Part shown: positions 55,215 to 63,872 of the stretch, piece by piece
Numbering within the stretch: position 1 is the first letter of the stretch
How the letters are laid out: the number at the start of each line of letters is the position of its first letter
From: Brachycybe producta
Taxonomy: Eukaryota; Arthropoda; Diplopoda; Playtdesmida; Andrognathidae
Direction of reading: 5' to 3'
NCBI GenBank assembly: GCA_036925085.1
Contig: JAUPFP010000075.1
Location: 372,001 to 436,000 of the forward strand
DNA: 64,000 bases
Translations under genes and position numbers: made by a program
The notes under the pieces: model-generated
What the model saw: only the letters and a program-made list of their open reading frames with translations
Told to the model about the DNA's origin: nothing
The model's database searches: none

Positions 55215-55332
55215 GCCAACAACACCCAGTATTCCCAGGCAGTCACCCATCCAAGTACTGACTGGGCCCAATGTTGCTTAACTTTGGTGATCGGATGAGA
55301 ACCAGTGTGTTCAACATGGTATGGCCGTTGAC
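55215..55332 (-). rRNA. 5S rRNA: 5S-like copy 182, consensus sequence
   Basis: A flank with TTTTTGCC edge. No change in 118 nt; adjacent consensus pair with copy 181. Confidence 0.8.
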
Positions 55333-55519
55333 ACCCCAAAATGTACAAGTTCAACTTTCGAAAGATCTAAATAAGTTAACTCTCCACTTCAAAAAATACT
55401 TACTACAGTTAACTATTATTGTGTGCATTTTCAGTTATTTATATAAAATAAGTGTTCAATTTTATCATGCCAGTTATTAATATATGATTCCCATTATTTA
55501 AAAAATAGAAAAAAATTAT

Positions 55520-55637
55520 GCCAACAAAACACAGTATTCCCAGGCAGTCACCCATAAAAGTACTGACTGGGCCCAATGTTGCTTAACTTTGGTGATCGGA
55601 TGAGAACCAGTGTGTTCAACATGGTATGGCCGTTGAC
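55520..55637 (-). rRNA. 5S rRNA: 5S-like copy 183
   Basis: A flank. Changes G81T, G82T, G107T, G110T. Confidence 0.73.
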
Positions 55638-55824
55638 ACCCCAAAATGTACAAGTTCAACTTTCGAAAGATCTAAATACGTTAACTCTCCACTTCAAAAA
55701 ATACTTATTACAGTTAACTATTATTGTGTGCATTTTCAATTATTTATATAAAATAAGTGTTCAATTTTATCATGCCAGTTATTAATATATGATTCCCATT
55801 ATTTAAAAAATAGAAAAAAATTAT

Positions 55825-55942
55825 GCCAACAACACCCAGTATTCCCAGGCAGTCACCCATCTAAGTACTAACTGGGCCCAATGTTGCTTAACTTTGGTGA
55901 TCGGATGAGAACCAGTGTGTTCAACATGGTATGGCCGTTGAC
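55825..55942 (-). rRNA. 5S rRNA: 5S-like copy 184
   Basis: A flank. Changes C73T, G81A. Confidence 0.75.
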
Positions 55943-56129
55943 ACCCCAAAATGTACAAGTTCAACTTTCGAAAGATCTAAATAAGTTAACTCTCCACTTC
56001 AAAAAATACTTATTACAGTTAACTATTATTGTGTGCATTTTCAGTTATTTATATAAAATAAGTGGTCAATTTTATCATGCCAGTTATTAATATATGATTC
56101 CCATTATTTAAAAAATAGAAAAAAATTAT

Positions 56130-56247
56130 GCCAACAACACCCAGTATTCCCAGGCAGTCAACCATCCAAGTACTGACTGGGCCCAATGTTGCTTAACTTT
56201 GGTGATCGGATGAGAACCAGTGTGTTCAACATGGCATGGCCGTTGAC
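56130..56247 (-). rRNA. 5S rRNA: 5S-like copy 185
   Basis: A flank. Changes A13G, G87T. Confidence 0.75.
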
Positions 56248-56434
56248 ACCCCAAAATGTACAAGTTCAACTTTCGAAAAATCTAAATAAGTTAACTCTCC
56301 ACTTCAAAAAAATACTTATTACAGTTAACTATTATTGTGTGCATTTTCAGTTATTTATATAAAATAAGTGTTCAATTTTATCATGCCAGTTATTAATAGA
56401 TGATTCCCATTATTTAAAAAATGAAAAGAAACAC

Positions 56435-56552
56435 ACCAACAACACCCAGTATTTCCAGGCAGTCAGCCAGCCAAGAACTGACTGGGCCCAATGTTGCTTA
56501 ACTTTGGTGATCGGATGAGAACCAGTGTGTTCAACGTGGTATTACCGTTGAC
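56435..56552 (-). rRNA. 5S rRNA: 5S-like copy 186
   Basis: B flank. Changes C9T, C10A, T17C, A77T, A83C, G87C, G99A. Confidence 0.71.
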
Positions 56553-56739
56553 ACCCCAAAAAGTACAAGTACAGCTTTCGAAAGATCTAAATAAGTTAAC
56601 TCTCCACTTCAAAAAATACTTATTACAGTTAACTATTATTGTTTGCATTTTCAGTTATTTATATAAAATAAGTGTTCAATTATATCATGCCAGTTATTAA
56701 TATATGATTCCCATTATTTAAAAAATAGAAAAAAATTAT

Positions 56740-56857
56740 GCCAACAACACCCAGTATTCCCAGGCAGTCAACCATCCAAGTACTGACTGGGCCCAATGTT
56801 GCTTAACTTTGGTGATCGGATGAGAACTAGTGTGTTCAAAATGGTATGGCTATTGAC
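56740..56857 (-). rRNA. 5S rRNA: 5S-like copy 187
   Basis: A flank. Changes C6T, G7A, G18T, G30A, G87T. Confidence 0.73.
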
Positions 56858-57044
56858 ACCCCAAAATGTACAAGTTCAACTTTCGAAAGATCTAAATAAG
56901 TTAACTCTCCACTTCAAAAAATACTTATTACAGTTAACTATTATTGTGTGCATTTTCAGTTATTTATATAAAATAAGTGTTCAATTTTATCATGCCAGTT
57001 ATTAATATATGATTCCCATTATTTAAAAAATAGAAAAAAATTAT

Positions 57045-57162
57045 GCCAACAAAACACAGTATTCCCAGGCAGTCACCCATCCAAGTACTGACTGGGGCCA
57101 ATGCTGCTTAACTTTGGTGATCGGATGAGAACCAGTGTGTTCAACATGGTATGGCCGTTGAC
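57045..57162 (-). rRNA. 5S rRNA: 5S-like copy 188
   Basis: A flank. Changes A59G, G66C, G107T, G110T. Confidence 0.73.
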
Positions 57163-57350
57163 ACCCCAAAATGTACAAGTTCAACTTTCGAAAGATCTAA
57201 ATAAGTTAACTCTCCACTTCAAAAAATACTTATTACAGTTAACTATTATTGTGTGCATTTTCAGTTATTTATATAAAATAAGTGTTCAATTTTATCATGC
57301 CAGTTATTAATATATGTTTCCCATTATTTAAAAAAATAGAAAAAAATTAT

Positions 57351-57468
57351 GCCAACAACACCCAGTATACCCAGGCAGTCACCCATCTAAGTACTGACTG
57401 GGCCCAATGTTGCTTAACTTTGGTGATCGGATGAGAACCAGTGTGTTCAACATGGTATGGCCGTTGAC
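57351..57468 (-). rRNA. 5S rRNA: 5S-like copy 189
   Basis: A flank, ATATGTTTCCC in the spacer. Changes G81A, A100T. Confidence 0.75.
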
Positions 57469-57655
57469 ACCCCAAAATGTACAAGTTCAACTTTCGAAAG
57501 ATCTAAATAAGTTAACTCTCCACTTCAAAAAATACTTATTACAGTTAACTATTATTGTGTGCATTTTCAGTTATTTATATAAAATAAGTGGTCAATTTTA
57601 TCATGCCAGTTATTAATATATGATTCCCATTATTTAAAAAATAGAAAAAAATTAT

Positions 57656-57773
57656 GCCAACAACACCCAGTATTCCCAGGCAGTCAAACATCCAAGTACT
57701 GACTGGGCCCAATGTTGCTTAACTTTGGTGATTGGATGAGAACCAGTGTGTTCAAAATGGTATGGCTATTGAC
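57656..57773 (-). rRNA. 5S rRNA: 5S-like copy 190
   Basis: A flank. Changes C6T, G7A, G18T, G41A, G86T, G87T. Confidence 0.72.
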
Positions 57774-57960
57774 ACCCCAAAATGTACAAGTTCAACTTTC
57801 GAAAGATCTAAATAAGTTAACTCACCACTTCAAAAAATACTTACTACAGTTAACTATTATTGTGTGCATTTTCAGTTATTTATATAAAATAAGTGTTCAA
57901 TTTTATCATGCCAGTTATTAATATATGATTCCCATTATTTAAAAAATAGAAAAAAATTAT

Positions 57961-58078
57961 GCCAACAACACACAGTATTCCCAGGCAGTCAGCCATCCAA
58001 GTACTGACTGGGGCCAATGTTGCTTAACTTTGGTGATCGGATGAGAACCAGTGTGTTCAACATGGTATGGCCGTTGAC
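57961..58078 (-). rRNA. 5S rRNA: 5S-like copy 191
   Basis: A flank. Changes G66C, G87C, G107T. Confidence 0.74.
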
Positions 58079-58266
58079 ACCCCAAAATGTACAAGTTCAA
58101 CTTTCGAAAGATCTAAATAAGTTAACTCTCCACTTCAAAAAATACTTATTACAGTTAACTATTATTGTGTGCATTTTCAGTTATTTATATAAAATAAGTG
58201 TTCAATTTTATCATGCCAGTTATTAATATATGTTTCCCATTATTTAAAAAAATAGAAAAAAATTAT

Positions 58267-58384
58267 GCCAACAACACCCAGTATACCCAGGCAGTCACCC
58301 ATCTAAGTACTGACTGGGCCCAATGTTGCTTAACTTTGGTGATCGGATGAGAACCAGTGTGTTCAACATGGTATGGCCGTTGAC
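58267..58384 (-). rRNA. 5S rRNA: 5S-like copy 192
   Basis: A flank. Changes G81A, A100T. Twin of copy 189. Confidence 0.75.
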
Positions 58385-58571
58385 ACCCCAAAATGTACAA
58401 GTTCAACTTTCGAAAGATCTAAATAAGTTAACTCTCCACTTCAAAAAATACTTATTACAGTTAACTATTATTGTGTGCATTTTCAGTTATTTATATAAAA
58501 TAAGTGGTCAATTTTATCATGCCAGTTATTAATATATGATTCCCATTATTTAAAAAATAGAAAAAAATTAT

Positions 58572-58689
58572 GCCAACAACACCCAGTATTCCCAGGCAGT
58601 CAAACATCCAAGTACTGACTGGGCCCAATGTTGCTTAACTTTGGTGATTGGATGAGAACCAGTGTGTTCAAAATGGTATGGCTATTGAC
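58572..58689 (-). rRNA. 5S rRNA: 5S-like copy 193
   Basis: A flank. Changes C6T, G7A, G18T, G41A, G86T, G87T. Twin of copy 190. Confidence 0.72.
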
Positions 58690-58876
58690 ACCCCAAAATG
58701 TACAAGTTCAACTTTCGAAAGATCTAAATAAGTTAACTCACCACTTCAAAAAATACTTACTACAGTTAACTATTATTGTGTGCATTTTCAGTTATTTATA
58801 TAAAATAAGTGTTCAATTTTATCATGCCAGTTATTAATATATGATTCCCATTATTTAAAAAATAGAAAAAAATCAT

Positions 58877-58994
58877 GCCAACAACACACAGTATTCCCAG
58901 GCAGTCAGCCATCCAAGTACTGACTGGGCCCAATGTTGCTTAACTTTGGTGATCGGATGAGAACCAGTGTGTTCAACATGGTATGGCCGTTGAC
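58877..58994 (-). rRNA. 5S rRNA: 5S-like copy 194
   Basis: A flank. Changes G87C, G107T. Confidence 0.75.
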
Positions 58995-59181
58995 ACCCCA
59001 AAATGTACAAGTTCAACTTTCGAAAGATCTAAATAAGTTAACTCTCCACTTCAAAAAATACTTATTACAGTTAACTATTATTGTGTGCATTTTCAGTTAT
59101 TTATATAAAATAAGTGTTCAATTTTATCATGCCAGTTATTAATATATGATTCCCATTATTTAAAAAATAGAAAAAAATTAT

Positions 59182-59299
59182 GCCAACAACACCCAGTACT
59201 CCCAGGCAGTCACCCATCTAAGTACTGACTGGGCCCAATGTTGCTTAACTTTCGTGATCGGATGAGAACCCGTGTGTTCAACATGGTATGGCCGTTGAC
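59182..59299 (-). rRNA. 5S rRNA: 5S-like copy 195
   Basis: A flank. Changes T29G, C47G, G81A, A101G. T29G links it to copies 1 and 26. Confidence 0.73.
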
Positions 59300-59486
59300 A
59301 CCCCAAAATGTACAAGTTCAACTTTCGAAAGATCTAAATTAGTTAACTCTCCACTTCAAAAAATACTTATTACGGTTAACTATTATTGTGTGCATTTTCA
59401 GTTATTTATATAAAATAAGTGGTCAATTTTATCATGCCAGTTATTAATATATGATTCCCATTATTTAAAAAATAGAAAAAAATTAT

Positions 59487-59604
59487 GCCAACAACACCCA
59501 GTATTTCCAGGCAGTCACCCATCCAAGTACTGACTGGGCCCAATGTTGCTTAACTTTGGTGATCGGATGAGAACCAGTGTGTTCAACATGGTATGCCCGT
59601 TGAC
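59487..59604 (-). rRNA. 5S rRNA: 5S-like copy 196
   Basis: A flank. Changes C9G, G99A. Confidence 0.75.
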
Positions 59605-59791
59605 ACCCCAAAATGTACAAGTTCAACTTTCGAAAGATCTAAATAAGTTAACTCTCCACTTCAAAAAAATACTTATTACAGTTAACTATTATTGTGTGCA
59701 TTTTCAGTTATTTATATAAAATCAGTGTTCAATTTTATCATGCCAGTTATTAATAGATGATTCCCATTATTTAAAAAATGAAAAGAAATAC

Positions 59792-59909
59792 ACCAACAAC
59801 ACCCAGTATTCCCAGGCAGTCACCCATCCAAGAACTGACTGGGCCCAATGTTGCTTAACTTTGGTGATATGATGAGAACCAGTGTGTTCAACGTGGTATG
59901 GCTGTTGAC
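59792..59909 (-). rRNA. 5S rRNA: 5S-like copy 197
   Basis: B flank. Changes G7A, T17C, C40A, G41T, A77T. Confidence 0.73.
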
Positions 59910-60096
59910 ACCCCAAAATGAACAAGTACAACTTTCGAAAGATCTAAATAAGTTAACTCTCCACTTCAAAAAATACTTATTACAGTTAACTATTATTGTT
60001 TGCATTTTCAGTTATTTATATAAAATAAGTGTTCAATTTTATCATGCCAGTTATTAATATATGATTCCCATTATTTAAAAAATAGAAAAAAATTAT

Positions 60097-60214
60097 GCCA
60101 ACAACACCCAATATTCCCAGGCAGTCAACCATCCAAGTAATGACTGGGCCCAATGTTGCTTAACATTGGTGATCGGATGAGAACCAGGGTGTTCAACAAG
60201 GTATGGCTATTGAC
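60097..60214 (-). rRNA. 5S rRNA: 5S-like copy 198, divergent
   Basis: A flank. Changes C6T, G7A, A16T, A27C, A50T, G75T, G87T, C104T: the most divergent unit type in the window. Confidence 0.7.
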
Positions 60215-60401
60215 ACACCAAAATGTACAAGTTCAACTTTCGAAAGATCTAAATAAGTTAACTCTCAAATTCAAAAAATACTTATTACAGTTAACTATTA
60301 TTGTGTGCATTTTCAGTTATTTATATAAAATAAGTGTTCAATTTTATCATGCCAGTTATTATTATATGATTCCCATTATTTAAAAAATAGAAAAAAATTA
60401 T

Positions 60402-60519
60402 GCCAACAACACACAGTATTCCCAGGCAGTCACCCATCCAAGTACTGACTGGGCCCAATGTTGCTTAACTTTGGTGATCGGATGAGAACCAGTGTGTTCA
60501 ACATGGTATGGCCATTGAC
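60402..60519 (-). rRNA. 5S rRNA: 5S-like copy 199
   Basis: A flank. Changes C6T, G107T. Confidence 0.75.
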
Positions 60520-60706
60520 GCCCCAAAATGTACAAGTTCAACTTTCGAAAGATCTAAATAAGTTAACTCTCCACTTCAAAAAATACTTATTACAGTTAAC
60601 TATTATTGTGTGCATTTTCTGTTATTTATATAAAATAAGTGTTCAATTTTATCATGCCAGTTATTAATATATGATTCCCATTATTTAAAAAATAGAAAAA
60701 AATTAT

Positions 60707-60824
60707 GCCAACAACACCCAGTACTCCCAGGCAGTCACCCATCTAAGTACTGACTGGGCCCAATGTTGCTTAACTTTCGTGATCGGATGAGAACCCGTGT
60801 GTTCAACATGGTATGGCCGTTGAC
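60707..60824 (-). rRNA. 5S rRNA: 5S-like copy 200
   Basis: A flank. Changes T29G, C47G, G81A, A101G. Twin of copy 195. Confidence 0.73.
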
Positions 60825-61011
60825 ACCCCAAAATGTACAAGTTCAACTTTCGAAAGATCTAAATTAGTTAACTCTCCACTTCAAAAAATACTTATTACGG
60901 TTAACTATTATTGTGTGCATTTTCAGTTATTTATATAAAATAAGTGGTCAATTTTATCATGCCAGTTATTAATATATGATTCCCATTATTTAAAAAATAG
61001 AAAAAAATTAT

Positions 61012-61129
61012 GCCAACAACACCCAGTATTTCCAGGCAGTCACCCATCCAAGTACTGACTGGGCCCAATGTTGCTTAACTTTGGTGATCGGATGAGAACC
61101 AGTGTGTTCAACATGGTATGCCCGTTGAC
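61012..61129 (-). rRNA. 5S rRNA: 5S-like copy 201
   Basis: A flank. Changes C9G, G99A. Twin of copy 196. Confidence 0.75.
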
Positions 61130-61316
61130 ACCCCAAAATGTACAAGTTCAACTTTCGAAAGATCTAAATAAGTTAACTCTCCACTTCAAAAAAATACTTA
61201 TTACAGTTAACTATTATTGTGTGCATTTTCAGTTATTTATATAAAATCAGTGTTCAATTTTATCATGCCAGTTATTAATAGATGATTCCCATTATTTAAA
61301 AAATGAAAAGAAATAC

Positions 61317-61434
61317 ACCAACAACACCCAGTATTCCCAGGCAGTCACCCATCCAAGAACTGACTGGGCCCAATGTTGCTTAACTTTGGTGATATGATGA
61401 GAACCAGTGTGTTCAACGTGGTATGGCTGTTGAC
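61317..61434 (-). rRNA. 5S rRNA: 5S-like copy 202
   Basis: B flank. Changes G7A, T17C, C40A, G41T, A77T. Confidence 0.73.
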
Positions 61435-61621
61435 ACCCCAAAATGAACAAGTACAACTTTCGAAAGATCTAAATAAGTTAACTCTCCACTTCAAAAAATA
61501 CTTATTACAGTTAACTATTATTGTTTGCATTTTCAGTTATTTATATAAAATAAGTGTTCAATTTTATCATGCCAGTTATTAATATATGATTCCCATTATT
61601 TAAAAAATAGAAAAAAATTAT

Positions 61622-61739
61622 GCCAACAACACCCAATATTCCCAGGCAGTCAACCATCCAAGTAATGACTGGGCCCAATGTTGCTTAACATTGGTGATCG
61701 GATGAGAACCAGGGTGTTCAACAAGGTATGGCTATTGAC
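61622..61739 (-). rRNA. 5S rRNA: 5S-like copy 203, divergent
   Basis: A flank. Same eight changes as copy 198. Confidence 0.7.
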
Positions 61740-61926
61740 ACACCAAAATGTACAATTTCAACTTTCGAAAGATCTAAATAAGTTAACTCTCAAATTCAAA
61801 AAATACTTATTACAGTTAACTATTATTGTGTGCATTTTCAGTTATTTATATAAAATAAGTGTTCAATTTTATCATGCCAGTTATTATTATATGATTCCCA
61901 TTATTTAAAAAATAGAAAAAAATTAT

Positions 61927-62044
61927 GCCAACAACACACAGTATTCCCAGGCAGTCACCCATCCAAGTACTGACTGGGCCCAATGTTGCTTAACTTTGGT
62001 GATCGGATGAGAACCAGTGTGTTCAACATGGTATGGCCATTGAC
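61927..62044 (-). rRNA. 5S rRNA: 5S-like copy 204
   Basis: A flank. Changes C6T, G107T. Upstream spacer has a longer A run. Confidence 0.75.
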
Positions 62045-62231
62045 GCCCCAAAATGTACAAGTTCAACTTTCGAAAGATCTAAATAAGTTAACTCTCCACT
62101 TAAAAAAAATACTTATTACAGTTAACTATTATTGTGTGCATTTTCAGTTATTTATATAAAATAAGTGTTCAATTTTATCATGCCAGTTATTAATAGATGA
62201 TTCCCATTATTTAAAAAATGAAAAGAAATAC

Positions 62232-62349
62232 ACCAACAACACCCAGTATTCCCAGGCAGTCACCCATCCAAGAACTGACTGGGCCCAATGTTGCTTAACT
62301 TTGGTGATAGGATGAGAACCAGTGTGTTCAACGTGGTATGGCTGTTGAC
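62232..62349 (-). rRNA. 5S rRNA: 5S-like copy 205
   Basis: B flank. Changes G7A, T17C, G41T, A77T. Confidence 0.74.
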
Positions 62350-62536
62350 ACCCCAAAATGAACAAGTACAACTTTCGAAAGATCTAAATAAGTTAACTCT
62401 CCACTTCAAAAAATACTTATTACAGTTAACTATTATTGTTTGCATTTTCAGTTATTTATATAAAATAAGTGTTCAATTTTATCATGCCAGTTATTAATAT
62501 ATGATTCCCATTATTTAAAAAATAGAAAAAAAGTAT

Positions 62537-62654
62537 GCCAACAACACCCAATATTCCCAGGCAGTCAACCATCCAAGTAATGACTGGGCCCAATGTTGCT
62601 TAACATTGGTGATCGGATGAGAACCAGGGTGTTCAACAAGGTATGGCTATTGAC
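62537..62654 (-). rRNA. 5S rRNA: 5S-like copy 206, divergent
   Basis: A flank. Same eight changes as copy 198; its upstream spacer has the ordinary TTAATATATGA. Confidence 0.7.
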
Positions 62655-62841
62655 ACACCAAAATGTACAAGTTCAACTTTCGAAAGATCTAAATAAGTTA
62701 ACTCTCAAATTCAAAAAATACTTATTACAGTGAACTATTATTGTGTGCATTTTCAGTTATTTATATAAAATAAGTGTTCAATTGTATCATGCCAGTTATT
62801 AATATATGATTCCCATTATTTAAAAAATAGAAAAAAATTAT

Positions 62842-62959
62842 GCCAACAACACACAGTATTCCCAGGCAGTCACCCATCCAAGTACTGACTGGGCCCAATG
62901 TTGCTTAACTTTGGTGATCGGATGAGAACCAGTGTGTTCAACATGGTATGGCCATTGAC
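62842..62959 (-). rRNA. 5S rRNA: 5S-like copy 207
   Basis: A flank. Changes C6T, G107T. Confidence 0.75.
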
Positions 62960-63146
62960 GCCCCAAAATGTACAAGTTCAACTTTCGAAAGATCTAAATA
63001 AGTTAACTCTCCACTTCAAAAAATACTTATTACAGTTAACTATTATTGTGTGCATTTTCTGTTATTTATATAAAATAAGTGTTCAATTTTATCATGCCAG
63101 TTATTAATATATGATTCCCATTATTTAAAAAATAGAAAAAAATTAT

Positions 63147-63264
63147 GCCAACAACACCCAGTATTTCCAGGCAGTCACCCATCCAAGTACTGACTGGGCC
63201 CAATGTTGCTTAACTTTGGTGATCGGATGAGAACCAGTGTGTTCAACATGGTATGGCCGTTCAC
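63147..63264 (-). rRNA. 5S rRNA: 5S-like copy 208
   Basis: A flank. Changes C3G, G99A. Confidence 0.75.
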
Positions 63265-63450
63265 ACCCCAAAATGTACAAGTTCAACTTTCGAAAGATCT
63301 AAATAAGTTAACTCTCCACTTCAAAAATTACTTATTACAGTTAACTATTATTGTGTGCATTTTCAGTTATTTATATAAAATAAGTGTTCAATTTTATCAT
63401 GCCAGTTATTAATAGATGATTCCCATTATTTAAAAAATGAAAAGAAATAC

Positions 63451-63568
63451 ACCAACAACACCCAGTATTCCCAGGCAGTCCCCCATCCAAGTACTGACTG
63501 GGCCCAATGTTGCTTAACTTTGGTGATCGGATGAGAACCAGTGTGTTCAACATGGTATGGCCGTTGAC
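63451..63568 (-). rRNA. 5S rRNA: 5S-like copy 209
   Basis: B flank. Change T88G. Confidence 0.77.
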
Positions 63569-63754
63569 ACCCCAAAATGTACAAGTTCAACTTTCGAAAG
63601 ATCTAAATAAGTTAACTCTCCACTTCAAAAAATACTTATTACAGTTAACTATTATTGTGTGCATTTTCAGTTATTTATATAAAATAAGTGTTCAATTTTA
63701 TCATGCCAGTTATTAATAGATTATTCCCATTATTTAATAAATGAAAAGAAATAC

Positions 63755-63872
63755 ACCAACAACACCCAGTATTCCCAGGCAGTCACCCATCCAAGTACTG
63801 ACTGGGCCCAATGTTGCTTAACTTTGGTGATTGGATGAGAACCAATGTGTTCAACATGGTATGGCCGTTGAC
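63755..63872 (-). rRNA. 5S rRNA: 5S-like copy 210
   Basis: B flank (AATAAATG form). Changes C28T, G41A. Last complete copy; its spacer runs off the window. Confidence 0.76.

Larger units (their letters stand above)
51858..56990 (-). repeat. Mosaic of three-unit and six-unit pattern (copies 171-187)
   Basis: Units with A83C, G87T, A77T and T17C recur at copies 171, 174, 179, 180 and (with G87C) 186. Units with G18T, G30A and G87T recur at 172, 175 and 187. Near-consensus A-flank units with TTTTTGCC or ATTTTGCC before the gene fill the gaps (173, 176, 177, 181, 182). Spacings of 916 and 1830 bp fit three and six units. Confidence 0.72.
57045..59150 (-). repeat. Three-unit higher-order repeat, period 916 bp
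   Basis: Copies 188-190 and 191-193 repeat the order G107T/G66C unit, A100T/G81A unit, then G86T/G87T/G41A/G18T unit; copy 194 starts a third round. The A100T unit is preceded in both rounds by the rare flank ATATGTTTCCC and an added A in the A run. Confidence 0.82.
59182..63110 (-). repeat. Five-unit then three-unit repeat of a divergent subfamily
   Basis: Copies 195-199 recur as 200-204 at 1525 bp, and copies 202-204 recur as 205-207 at 915 bp. The repeats carry the most divergent gene parts of the window: C40A with G41T, and a unit type with eight changes (A16T, A27C, A50T, G75T, G87T, C104T, C6T, G7A). That unit also has TTATTATATGA in its spacer in two of three copies. Confidence 0.82.
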
